This document shows positions 10,836-19,189 of a DNA stretch of 64,000 nucleotides, one piece after another; the first letter of the stretch is position 1, and each line of letters starts with the position of its first letter. The translations under genes and the position numbers were made by a program. Below the pieces are notes generated by a model, which saw nothing but the letters and a program-made list of their open reading frames with translations, did not search any database and was not told the origin of the DNA. Origin of the DNA: Planctomycetota bacterium. GTDB lineage: Bacteria > Planctomycetota > Planctomycetia > Pirellulales > PNKZ01. Where the stretch lies: positions 99,558 to 163,557 of the forward strand of contig JAFEBQ010000004.1 of the NCBI GenBank assembly GCA_018242585.1, written 5' to 3'.

Positions 10836-11633
10836 ATGAAAGCGCCCGAGTTGCTCCGTCGCCAGGAATTCGCCATTCGCATCGCGCTCGAGGCGGGCGC
10901 CCTGACGCTGCGGTACTATCGCAACGCCACGCTGGCCGTCGAGCTTAAAGGGGACCAATCGCCGGTGACCGTGGCCGACAAGAACGCCGAGCTGTTTTTG
11001 CGTGAAAAGATTGCCGCCGAGTTCCCCGATGACGCCATCCTGGGCGAAGAGTTCCCCGAGAAGTCGGGCACGTCGGGCTTTCGTTGGATTCTGGACCCGA
11101 TTGACGGGACCAAGAGCTTCATCTCGGGCGTCCCCATCTACGCCAACCTGGTCGGCGTCGAGTACGAACGGCGCAGCGTCGTCGGCGTGATCAACATTCC
11201 AGCCCTCAACGAGTTGGCCTACGCCGCCGTGGGGCATGGGGCCTGGTACGTCCTGGGGGCCGGCGAGCCGGTCGCCGCCCGCGTCTCGGAAAAGAAAACG
11301 CTTGGCGAAGGGTTGTTCGTCACGTCAGAGGTGAAGACGTATTACGACATGGGGCGCGGCGAGGCCTGGATGCGCTTGCAGTCGGCGGCCCGGCTGACGC
11401 GCACCTGGGGCGACGCATACGGCTATCTGCTGGTCGCGACCGGGCGGGCCGAGCTGTGCGTCGATCCCAAGATGAACCTGTGGGATTGCGCCGCGCTGCA
11501 GCCGGTGCTCGAGGAAGCCGGCGGCACGTTCACCGACTGGCAAGGGCGACCGACGATCTATGCGCCCGAGGCGATTGCCACCAATGGATTGGTGCTGGAC
11601 GAGACGTTGAAGCTCATCGCCGCCGCGAAGTAA
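10836..11633 (+). CDS. Inositol monophosphatase-family phosphatase (HisN-like)
   Basis: The 265-residue protein belongs to the Mg-dependent inositol monophosphatase superfamily. Metal-binding motifs are visible: GEEFPE near residue 70, DPIDGTKSF near 89 and WDCAAL near 222. SFISGVPIYANLVGVEY and WGDAYGYLLVATGRAE favour the histidinol-phosphatase (HisN) or 3'-phosphoadenosine branch over true inositol phosphatases. ATG 10836 follows ettA by 34 bases, so the two may be co-transcribed. The exact substrate needs biochemical or phylogenetic evidence. Confidence 0.85.
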   Translation: MKAPELLRRQEFAIRIALEAGALTLRYYRNATLAVELKGDQSPVTVADKNAELFLREKIAAEFPDDAILGEEFPEKSGTSGFRWILDPIDGTKSFISGVPIYANLVGVEYERRSVVGVINIPALNELAYAAVGHGAWYVLGAGEPVAARVSEKKTLGEGLFVTSEVKTYYDMGRGEAWMRLQSAARLTRTWGDAYGYLLVATGRAELCVDPKMNLWDCAALQPVLEEAGGTFTDWQGRPTIYAPEAIATNGLVLDETLKLIAAAK

Positions 11634-11648
11634 CGGTATCGTGGTGAC

Positions 11649-11951
11649 TTGCCTTACCAGCAGCCCGCTCAACTGCGGTACAAGGAGTTGGCCTGGCTTT
11701 CGGATGCTCGCGCGGACGACGCGGTGCATACCGTGCTGAATAATCCCGACCTGCACGCTCCGCTGGGGATTACCGACACCGACTCGACTCGTGTCAGCAA
11801 ACAGATTTGGGATATACTCAAGGAAGGCAAGCGGGGGCCGCTGGAACTGGACAATCCGGGCGTGGTCGATTACGCCCGTCACCATTACGAGTCGCCGGGA
11901 CCAGAACATGAGCAAGCTGACTCCGGAGCAGGCCCGAAAGACGATGCTGAA
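11649..11951 (+). pseudogene. Truncated phage-like fragment (C-terminal piece)
   Basis: This frame begins just after the phosphatase stop with only a TTG (11649) as start and no ribosome site. It encodes a compositionally normal segment with GITDTDSTRVSKQIWDILKE and GPLELDNPGVVDYARHH. It then overlaps the small gene at 11908 in a different frame. The abrupt start suggests the 3' end of a larger gene whose 5' part is lost. The family is not recognised. The same frame stays open to 15038, but see the finding on substitutions: it is probably not coding through the small gene. Confidence 0.45.
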
Positions 11952-12114
11952 TCATCTTTCGAAGACACTCCGTTCGGACCCCCTGTCGAACGCGCCGGGG
12001 CTGACGAACGAGCAGCGACGCGAGCTACGGCGGGAAGCCGAGGCGCGGTGGTTCAAGGTGAACGCCCGGGCGTACCTGAACGGTCGGCCGGATATGCTGA
12101 AGGAACTCAGCTAG
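11908..12114 (+). CDS. Small helical protein, copy 1 of a duplicated module
   Basis: The 68-residue charged, mostly helical protein starts at ATG 11908 and ends at TAG 12112. A second copy lies at 13840-14049. Over the 56 aligned codons (including stop) I count 19 third-position, 9 first-position and 7 second-position differences; 16 codons differ only by a synonymous third base. That pattern shows this frame is the one under protein-level selection, although a longer frame is open through it. Conserved parts are LRSDPLSNAPGLT and VNARAYLN-RPD-LKELS. The function is unknown. Its position in front of phage-type modules suggests a virion- or mobility-related small protein. Confidence 0.7.
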   Translation: MSKLTPEQARKTMLNHLSKTLRSDPLSNAPGLTNEQRRELRREAEARWFKVNARAYLNGRPDMLKELS

Positions 12115-12158
12115 GGCCAGCGTGGCGGCCGTGGAAGTCGCGAACTTGGCATGCCTCG

Positions 12159-13875
12159 ATGGGGTCGTTTATCGATGCGGCCAGCAAGTCGGCCGCCCAC
12201 GCTCCACGACAGGCTGTCGACCTAGGGCAGGTTACTGCCGATCAAGTGCAGGCGATCTCGACCGCCGCCAATGGTGATGTCAGCGGCTTTCATCATGTAC
12301 TTGATGGCTCCGCCTACCGCCACATCTTGGCGGAGCACGGCAGCGAACAGGAAAGGCTTCGGGGCCAGGAACCTATCGGCGACGCGGACTTTGAACGTCT
12401 TCCGGAAATTCTCGCTTCGCCCGATCGCGTTACTGCCGCGGGGGTGAGCAACCTCGGGCAACCGCTCATTCGTTACGAGAAACGGTTCAACGGCACGACA
12501 TACTACGTCGAGGAAGTTCGGCAAGCAAAAAATGAACTTGCCGCCAAGTCGTTATGGAAAAGAAAGACGCCCCCTCCGCCCGTAGACCCAACGTCCGAAA
12601 CGACACGGCATGGTGACCGTGCGACCCATGTTGCAGAGGAAGGCGCCAGTCCAAGTATCGGCCAGCGGCCCGGCGAAATCAAGTCGAACACTGTCGCAGG
12701 CGGATTCGACCTGCGCAAGTTCGCGGCCGATAGCGTGGCGGAAGGGCTAACTCGCAGCCAGGCCAAGGCCAAGCTCCAGCGACTGGGGCAAGGACACTTG
12801 CGCAGCGAGTTGTCGCCGATCATGCGTGAACTGATGGGCGTGCCGGTACCGAAGCAGAACTTCGCTCAACGCATGGCAGCGAAGCAACGGGCCAACTCAG
12901 AGACTCGTAGCGACGCGCAAGAAGAGGCCATTAACGAGGGTTTCGAGGAAACCGATCGGGCGTTACGCGCGGCCGGGGCGACCCTGGACAAGGAAAGCGA
13001 CAGCGGCAGCCGCTACTACACCCTGGCCGGCCGTAAAATCCGCGTGGCCGATCACGAGGCCACCGCAGGCACGCGGCACTGGCTGGACAACCAGGATGAC
13101 AGCGCGGAGATTCGCGTCGATCAACGCAACTGGCAAGCGGCCCTCGACCAGGCGATTCACGGCGAAAACTCGACTACCAATGAGGTGGGGCAGGAAGTCA
13201 AGCAGCCCATTAAGGTAAATCACCTCGACGTTGCTAGGGCAATTATCTACGTCAAACAGAAATACGGAATTGAATTGCACCCCAAGGAGGCGACCGGCGA
13301 CATTCAGGAGGACTTGCAATATCTCGCCAAGAGCTTCGGGGCAATTCCAGTGTTTTTTGAGGACAGTAACGGGCGATTGAAAAGTCCATTCCGGCTTGGA
13401 AAAGCCATCTTTCTGCCACACAACGCCACTGACGCGGCGTTGACTGAGGCAACCATGCACGAAGTGTTTCATGCCACTGGAATCGATCAAGACCCAGCGT
13501 TTGACGATGAATACGTCAAACAGTGGTCTGATTATTATGAAAAACGCCTAGAAGCTGACGAAAAAAATGGAAGCCCAGTAGCGTCAGACATGTTGCAAGC
13601 AATTCGGAGCAACCCCGAACTCCGCCGCAGTGAGGGGATCGCAACGATGGGCGGCAAGTTTTTTCTTGACCCAAAGTTCCAGAAGAAACTGCGCAGCGAC
13701 AAGCCGACGCTGGCCGAACGCCTAGAATATGCAATCAGAAAGATATTCGGCTTATACACGCCGATGTCGGAGGCGATGCGAGTCGCCCTGGATCGACTCA
13801 GAGGCATCAGGGCCGTTGTGCAACAGGAAGCAGGCAAAGGTCAGCCGGGAGAATGGGGAGAGGGATCCTCAGGAA
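12159..13875 (+). CDS. Phage-type polyvalent protein fragment: PBECR-like nuclease plus HExxH domain
   Basis: About 570 residues are read from ATG 12159 until the frame meets the second small-gene copy. The first domain (roughly residues 30-130; FHHVLDGSAYRHILAEHGS, then DFERLPEILASPDRV and YYVEEVRQAKNELA) resembles PBECR, the phage barnase-EndoU-colicin-RelE-like nuclease domain. A middle linker is rich in charged residues. Near residue 430, TMHEVFHATG contains HEVFH, an HExxH zinc-peptidase signature. Such domains occur in large polyvalent proteins that phages and plasmids inject with their DNA. The 3' limit is uncertain, because the frame continues into DNA that codes in another frame. It could be a decaying prophage gene. 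Confidence 0.55.
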
Positions 13876-14049
13876 GTGATTCTGGATCATCTGGATCAGA
13901 CACTCCGCTCGGACCCGCTGTCAAACGCGCCGGGACTGACCAGCGAACAACGCTGGGAACTGCGCAAGGAAGCGTCGCGGCGGTGGGCCAAGGTCAACGC
14001 GCGGGCGTACCTGAACGACCGGCCGGACCTGCTGAAGGAACTCAGCTAG
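13840..14049 (+). CDS. Small helical protein, copy 2 of a duplicated module
   Basis: This paralogue of the gene at 11908 aligns along its whole length, including an identical last 16 bases up to the TAG at 14047. The codon at the position of copy 1's ATG is GTC here (13840). Initiation would have to use GTG 13876 or an upstream start, so the copy may be non-functional. Preserved residues are TLRSDPLSNAPGLT and VNARAYLNDRPDLLKELS. Most differences from copy 1 are synonymous in this frame. The longer overlapping frame reads a low-complexity Gly/Ser/Thr-rich peptide here that is not conserved between copies. Confidence 0.6.
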   Translation, partial: VSRENGERDPQEVILDHLDQTLRSDPLSNAPGLTSEQRWELRKEASRRWAKVNARAYLNDRPDLLKELS

Positions 14050-14057
14050 GACCGCCG

Positions 14058-15038
14058 GTTGTCATTAAGGGGGACGAACTGGGAGACCCGTCCGACCCAG
14101 AGAAGTTTCGCGAGACGGTTTATGAATATGCCATGTCCCACTTTCGTGGGCATCCATTCATCAATCTCGCAACCAAAACTCCGGTCTTTTTTTCTCGCAA
14201 CGGCCTTCGGAAAATCAAAAGTTTCAGCGGCGACATTCGCCGTATGCAGCTATTGGCCAAAGCTCCCGAGCTAATTGAGCGTGCAGAGTACGTGGACAGC
14301 GCCCCTGCTGACGAGCCGGGATACGATCGTTTTCACTATTTTCGAGTGCCGGTGGAGATTGCTGGCCATCGCGATGTGGCCCACCTGACGTTTGCCCAAG
14401 ACAAAAACGGGCATTGGTACTACTGGCAACTGCTCGAAAGCGACCAGGCGGAAGAAAAAGAGAAGGCCCGCCATCCAAACCAGGTGCTTGGCGACAAGTT
14501 GCCGAGCGGTCCTGAAACAAGCGGGCCTTCCCAAGAAAAAAGTATCGGCTCGGGCGATCAGGAAATCAAGCCAAAAGCCAGCAGTAGCGAGGCCGCCGAC
14601 GGCGAAACCAATTTGGGGCCGCGGCTGAAAGAAGCGGGCCAGCAGGTCGGCTCGCTGGCACGGCATTTCCTCACGTCGCGCGGCGATTTGCCGCAAGAGG
14701 CGTTCATCCATAAGGAACAAATGGCCCAGTTCGAGACGGCCCAGGATATTAGCACCGGGTTCGCGCTGCGCGATTTCAAGCAAGCGATGAAGCGAGAGTA
14801 CGGCGGCGAGCTCAAGGCCGGCGACCCGCGATTATTGGCGTTGAACACGGCCCTGCACGGTGGCCCGGTCGGGAACATTCCCGTGGCGATGCGCGGCGTG
14901 GTGCAGCAGATGATCCCGAGGCGATTTTCGTTTCCCCGCGCGCCGATTCGGACTATAACGGGAGCCGACCCGCGCGCCGCTACGCCACGCGCGGCTTCCC
15001 TTTCCCATCGCACCCACCCCCAGGCACGTACACCATGA
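14058..15038 (+). pseudogene. LPD3-like domain plus phage-type C-terminal fragment
   Basis: The frame resumes recognisable protein right after the small-gene stop with VVIKGDELG, then ETVYEYAMSHFRGHPF, FFSRNGLRKIKSFSG and DVAHLTFAQDKNGHWYYWQ. This order resembles LPD3, a large-polyvalent-protein-associated domain of phage and plasmid proteins. A linker and a second segment (TNLGPRLKEAGQQVGSLARH, then LPQEAFIHKEQMAQF) follow. No ATG, GTG or TTG lies at the domain start, so the 5' end is missing or joined by an unknown mechanism. The last 30 or so codons before TGA 15036 are probably untranslated leader of the next gene. Confidence 0.5.
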
Positions 15039-16438
15039 GCGACGTTCGCAATTTCGGCGCGGCCGGCGACGGCCAGAACGACGACACCGAGGCCGTGGAA
15101 CACACCATTGCCCAAGGGGAAGGCCCGGTCGAATTCCCACCGGGGACGTATCTGCTGCGACGGACGGTGCGGGTCGATCTGGCCAAGACTGGCCGGCTGG
15201 CCATCACCGGCGCGGCGGGGACGCCCAAGATCATCATGGCCGGCGAAGGCCCGGCGTTTCACATCGTCGGCACCCACGACAAGAACGCCGACCCAGCAGG
15301 TTTCTCGCACGATGTTTGGCGCAAGGAGCGGATGCCGACGGTCTCGAACTTGGAGATCGAAGGGACGACCGAGAAGGCCGGCGGCATTCTGATCGACGGC
15401 GTGATGCAACCGACGTTTACCGGAGTGCTGATCCGCAAGGTGAACCACGCCATCCACGTCCGCCGCCGCTGTCGCAACGTGCTGATCTCGCATTGCCACC
15501 TTTACAATAATCACGGCATCGGCGTGTACTTCGATGATCTGAATCTGCACCAGGCGATCATCATCGGCTCGCACATCAGTTACTGCCTGCAAGGGGGCAT
15601 CGTCATCCGCGGCTCCGAGATTCGCAACTTGCACATCACCGGCAATGACATCGAATACAACTTCGACGTGAACGCTCCGACCAGCGCCGATCTGTTGATC
15701 GACTGCCGCAAGGCCGGCAGCAGCGTCCGCGAAGTGACGATCGTCAGCAATACAATCCAGGCCAAGTACAGCCCCGGCGGCGCGAACGTGCGGTTGCTGG
15801 GTCTGAACCGGGACAACAATCGCAAGGTCGGCATCATTGCCCTGGCCAACAACGTGCTGGGGAGCGAAGAGGTCAATCTGCACATCGCCGATTGCCGCGG
15901 CATTACCGTGACGGGCAACACGCTCTACAGCGGCCACCGCGGCAACATGTTGATCGAAGGTTCGCAGAACATCACCGTCACCGGCAACAGCTTCGACCAC
16001 AACAGCGACTATGGCGACAAGGAACTGTGTACCGGCGTGAAGATCAAGGAAAGTCAGGATGTCTTGTTCGGCAATAACATCGTGCAAGACGCGCTGGCCG
16101 GCAAGAACACCGTTCTGGACGCGGTCGACGCCCAGCGCGAAGCGCTGGTCCAGTTGACCGATTGCGACCGGGCCACGGTCTCGGGCTGTCAGATTCTCGA
16201 CGGGCAGCCCTACGCCTTGCTCGTGGAAAAGAGCAACCGAGTGAATGTCTCGGGGAGCACCATCGTCGAGACCCGCACCGACAAGATGATGCGTGCGGCC
16301 GTTTGCTTCCGCGGCGCTGGCCGGGCGAACTTTGTCTCGGGCAATACGCTGGGGCGCGGGCTGGACGAGGCCCTGGTCGCCGACGCCGAGTCGAACGTCA
16401 AGCGCGGCGACAATCTGATCGATGAGAGCAAGACGTAA
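15035..16438 (+). CDS. Right-handed beta-helix (pectate-lyase-like) protein
   Basis: The 467-residue protein begins with the classic opening of pectate-lyase-superfamily and tail-spike proteins: VRNFGAAGDGQNDDTEAVEH, followed by FPPGTYLLRRTV. After that come many short parallel-helix coils with repeating N-x-I-x-G-N patterns such as ITVTGNTLYS and ITVTGNSFDHN. No signal peptide is visible. Placed directly after phage-like modules it may be a tail-spike-type polysaccharide-binding or depolymerising protein. Free-standing planctomycete beta-helix proteins are also common. The ATG overlaps the TGA of the preceding frame (ATGA), although that frame may not be translated there. Confidence 0.75.
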   Translation: MSDVRNFGAAGDGQNDDTEAVEHTIAQGEGPVEFPPGTYLLRRTVRVDLAKTGRLAITGAAGTPKIIMAGEGPAFHIVGTHDKNADPAGFSHDVWRKERMPTVSNLEIEGTTEKAGGILIDGVMQPTFTGVLIRKVNHAIHVRRRCRNVLISHCHLYNNHGIGVYFDDLNLHQAIIIGSHISYCLQGGIVIRGSEIRNLHITGNDIEYNFDVNAPTSADLLIDCRKAGSSVREVTIVSNTIQAKYSPGGANVRLLGLNRDNNRKVGIIALANNVLGSEEVNLHIADCRGITVTGNTLYSGHRGNMLIEGSQNITVTGNSFDHNSDYGDKELCTGVKIKESQDVLFGNNIVQDALAGKNTVLDAVDAQREALVQLTDCDRATVSGCQILDGQPYALLVEKSNRVNVSGSTIVETRTDKMMRAAVCFRGAGRANFVSGNTLGRGLDEALVADAESNVKRGDNLIDESKT

Positions 16439-16495
16439 ATGTGACGTCTGTTATAATTGAGCGCTTTGCATGATTCTTCCGGGAGCAAGCGCTCG

Positions 16496-16852
16496 ATGCG
16501 GTGTGAAGAAGGCTATCTGTGTGACGTTTGCGGCGGCGACGTCGAGGAGATGGTCGACAGCGACCTGTACCTGCGGTTCGTGATCGGCATGGCCGACCCC
16601 GAGACGTTGCACACCTCGCGCGAGCGTCACATCCGCTGCAACCCAGCACTGGCGCAATTCATTGTCGACGAGCGGTTCGAGCCGATCACCTGTGAAGGAC
16701 CGTTCGACAAGCGGCAACTCGACCCCCAGTTCGTCCGCGAGCGCGAAAGCCTGGTCACCCGCGGCTGGCAACGGCTGGTCTCGCTAGCCGGCCAGGACGT
16801 GAGCATCGTCGAGTACCCGCTGCCGGAAGCGCGAGCGCTTTATCAGCGCTGA
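16496..16852 (+). CDS. Conserved small CxxC protein of unknown function
   Basis: The 118-residue protein is read from ATG 16496, with GGGAG about 11 bases upstream. It opens with MRCEEGYLCDVCGGDVEEM, where Cys3 and the CxxC pair may bind zinc. It continues with SDLYLRFVIG, a segment with His and Cys (RERHIRCNPALAQFI) and an acidic C-terminus. The remaining Cys/His residues (HIRC, ITCEGPF) could complete a metal site. I do not recognise a named family. It is likely transcribed alone, as both neighbours are unrelated. Confidence 0.65.
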   Translation: MRCEEGYLCDVCGGDVEEMVDSDLYLRFVIGMADPETLHTSRERHIRCNPALAQFIVDERFEPITCEGPFDKRQLDPQFVRERESLVTRGWQRLVSLAGQDVSIVEYPLPEARALYQR

Positions 16853-16995
16853 ATGAAAGACAAGCCACGGAGGCACGGAGACGCGGAGGTTTGCACGGAG
16901 AATGAGGAACGAACAGGAATCCTAAGCCTCAATGGCCAAGGGTCTGATGGACACCTAGACACAAGGCTTCTAATCTCCACTCTCTCGCATCTCCT

Positions 16996-17275
16996 CTCGA
17001 TCCCGATCACGATCGAGTCTTGGGGCAGCTCACACAGCTTGCGGCGCGGATGATACAGGCCGTCTTCGCGCGGCTCATAGACAAACACCGCCTCGCGTCA
17101 TCCGACGAACAGGCGTCCTTCACTGTCGACCTTCACACCCATCAGCGCATCGTCTTCCGACTGGTCGATGAGCACGACTTTCAACTTCGGACTTGCCGGC
17201 TTCAACGCCACGCCTTTGGGCAACGGCGCCGCGGGCGACTTGGGCTTGGCCGGCGCACCCGCCGCCGCGCCCGAC
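16996..17275 (-). pseudogene. Remnant of a planctomycetal heme-binding/dehydrogenase protein
   Basis: On the minus strand the frame reads PLPKGVALKPASPKLKVVL, IDQSEDDALMGVKVDSEGR, LFVG, then a TGA (17098-17100), and continues in the same frame with REAVFVYEPREDGLYHPRR and KLCELPQD. This is the start of the mature region of large PVC-type membrane-bound dehydrogenase/heme-domain proteins. The expected residue at the stop is Gly, so a single substitution would explain the TGA. The rest of a gene normally over 2 kb is gone. Similarity is lost at about 16996. Confidence 0.7.
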
Positions 17276-17935
17276 GTGAACGATCATCACACGCTCTGCA
17301 TGACGTTCGAGGAAATGCACGCGGTGGTGCAAACTGCCCATAATCACGTCCTTAAGGTTACCGGTCACTGCCGGGCGACCGAGGGGATCAAGAACGCGCT
17401 CTTGGCCGGCTACGACGCACTCGAACATGGAATGTTCATCGATGACGAAACACTGGAACTGTTGTTGAATCGCGACGTGCCCGTGGTGCCGGCGCTCTAC
17501 TTTGAACAAGCGAGCATTGAACACGGCCCCGAGTTCGGCATGTCGCAACGAGTGATCGATGGCCACCGCGAAACGCTCGAAGGGGGCGCCGAAAGCGCCC
17601 GGCGCATTCTCAAGGCCGGCGGCCGCCTGGGCATGGGGGGCGACTACGGCTTTGCCTGGAACCCGCACGGAGACTACGCCAAAGAACTCGAATTCTTCGT
17701 CCGCTACGTCGGCTTCAGCCCGTTGGAAGTGATCACTTGCGCGACGAAGACGGGGGCCGAAATCATGGGACGCGGCCACGAGTTGGGAACTCTCGAAGCG
17801 GGCAAGCTGGCCGACGTGCTGGTGGTCGATGGCAACGTGACGGCCGATATCACCCTGCTGCAGCGGCGCGAAAAGTTCGTCGCCGTCATGCAAGGGGGCG
17901 TCGTCAAAGCCGGGCAATTGGCCCACTCGTCGTAA
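17276..17935 (+). pseudogene. N-terminally truncated imidazolonepropionase-like amidohydrolase
   Basis: About 220 residues match the C-terminal half of metal-dependent amidohydrolases: VTGHCRATEGIKNALLAGYD with the metal-binding His, then ALEHGMFIDDETLELL, GMGGDYGFAWNPHG with the catalytic Asp region, and GTLEAGKLADVLVVDGN. Whole enzymes are about 400-450 residues. The N-terminal half with the HxH motif is missing, and the open frame instead continues upstream into the antisense of the pseudogene at 16996-17275. The junction near 17275 marks a deletion fusing two gene remnants. A start at ATG 17300 would give a protein lacking half the metal site. Confidence 0.75.
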
Positions 17936-18029
17936 ATGTGGCCGCTCACGTGTAACCGGGCGGGTGTGGCCGGCGTTATCATGGGTGAGGCGCTGTGCCC
18001 GTTGGTTCCCTCCACTCTTGAGGCTCTCC

Positions 18030-19088
18030 GTGAACCGCTATTGTTTGGCTCGTGCATTGTTCCTGGTCTTTGCTGCCCTGTCACTGGCCGCGCCGGCTTG
18101 GGCTTCGGAACCCAGCGATCCGTTGACGGCGTTTTTCGAGCAAGCGGGCCCCAGCCCAGTGGCCACGGTCAGCTACACCTGGCACGACGAGAAGCGCGAT
18201 CGGGACGTGCCGGTCAAAATCTATTTCCCCACCTCGGGTGAGAAACTGCCGGTGATCATTTTCTCGCACGGGCTTGGCGGGTCGCGCGAGGGGTACAGCC
18301 ACCTGGGCAATCAATGGGCCGGCCACGGCTATGTCTCGATCCACGTCACGCACATCGGCAGCGACACCGACGTGTTTCGCGGCCAGGCCAACCCGATGGA
18401 AGCCCTCAGAAAGTCGGCCGCCGATTTGCGCAACGCGCTCGACCGGCCGCGCGATGTCAGCTTTGCCATCGACCAGTTGGCGCGGTTGAACTCCGATGAC
18501 TCGCCGTTGAAAGGTCGCTTGGACGTGGCCAATGTCGGCGTGGCCGGGCACTCGTTCGGCGGCTATACGACAATGGCCATCGCCGGCCAGGTGTTCCTGA
18601 CACCCGCGGGGCAACAATCGCTCGGCGACCCGCGAGTCAAAGCGGCCATTCCAATGAGCGCGCCAGCGCCAAAGCGCATGGAAAAGCTCGACCAGGTCTA
18701 CGGCAAGATCACGATCCCGATCTATGCCATGACCGGGACGCTGGACGACAGCCCGATCGGCGACACCAAGCCGGCCGATCGGCGCGTGCCGTATGACAAC
18801 ATTTCCCAGGCCGACAAGTTGCTGCTGATTTTGAACGGCGGAGATCACATGGTCTTTGGCGGCCCGCGTGGCAAGGGCCTGCGCGCCATGCGCGGCAAGG
18901 TCTCGCCCGAGCAGGACGAGGTATTTCAAAAGCTGATCCGCGGCAGCACGACGGCCTTTTGGGACATGACGCTGAAGGGCGATTCCAACGCCCGCCAGTG
19001 GCTGCTCGGCTCGGGCTTTCGCGAGGCACTCGGCTCGAACGGGACGCTGGAAATGAAATTGCTCGAGAAGGCGGGCGCAGCGCAGTAA
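18030..19088 (+). CDS. Secreted alpha/beta hydrolase (chlorophyllase/PET-hydrolase-like)
   Basis: The 352-residue protein starts at GTG 18030, with GAGG seven bases upstream; this puts a clean signal peptide (LARALFLVFAALSLAAPAWA) at the N-terminus. The mature part has the alpha/beta-hydrolase fold: PVIIFSHGLGGSREGY carries the oxyanion loop near residue 80, and GVAGHSFGGYT holds the nucleophile serine near 175. GDHMVF gives a candidate catalytic histidine near 274. The family includes chlorophyllases, dienelactone hydrolases and lipases, so the ester substrate is open. A strong terminator follows at 19132. Confidence 0.82.
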   Translation: MNRYCLARALFLVFAALSLAAPAWASEPSDPLTAFFEQAGPSPVATVSYTWHDEKRDRDVPVKIYFPTSGEKLPVIIFSHGLGGSREGYSHLGNQWAGHGYVSIHVTHIGSDTDVFRGQANPMEALRKSAADLRNALDRPRDVSFAIDQLARLNSDDSPLKGRLDVANVGVAGHSFGGYTTMAIAGQVFLTPAGQQSLGDPRVKAAIPMSAPAPKRMEKLDQVYGKITIPIYAMTGTLDDSPIGDTKPADRRVPYDNISQADKLLLILNGGDHMVFGGPRGKGLRAMRGKVSPEQDEVFQKLIRGSTTAFWDMTLKGDSNARQWLLGSGFREALGSNGTLEMKLLEKAGAAQ

Positions 19089-19131
19089 GGTTCAAGGAAT
19101 CATTCCTCTCAGGCCGACGCACGTAAACAAA

Positions 19132-19159
19132 AAGCCCAGGGGATGAGACCCCTGGGCTT
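19132..19159. terminator. Bidirectional hairpin between convergent genes
   Basis: An 11-bp perfect stem (AAGCCCAGGGG at 19132-19142 pairing with 19149-19159) has a 6-base loop. It is preceded by an A-run and followed by TGTT. It lies between the convergent hydrolase and DUF1080 genes and can serve both strands. Confidence 0.8.
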
Positions 19160-19189
19160 GTGTTGAGCAAACTCCAGCGCACGCTCGGC

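Noticed and set aside
11649-15038. A single 1129-residue protein
   Set aside because: Substitution pattern between the two embedded small-gene copies supports the other frame there; the long frame also reads low-complexity peptide across both copies and across the leader of the beta-helix gene.
14558-16087. 509-codon minus-strand ORF
   Set aside because: It is the complement of the beta-helix gene; it reads Val/Asp/His-rich sequence with no family pattern, as expected of an antisense frame in GC-rich DNA.
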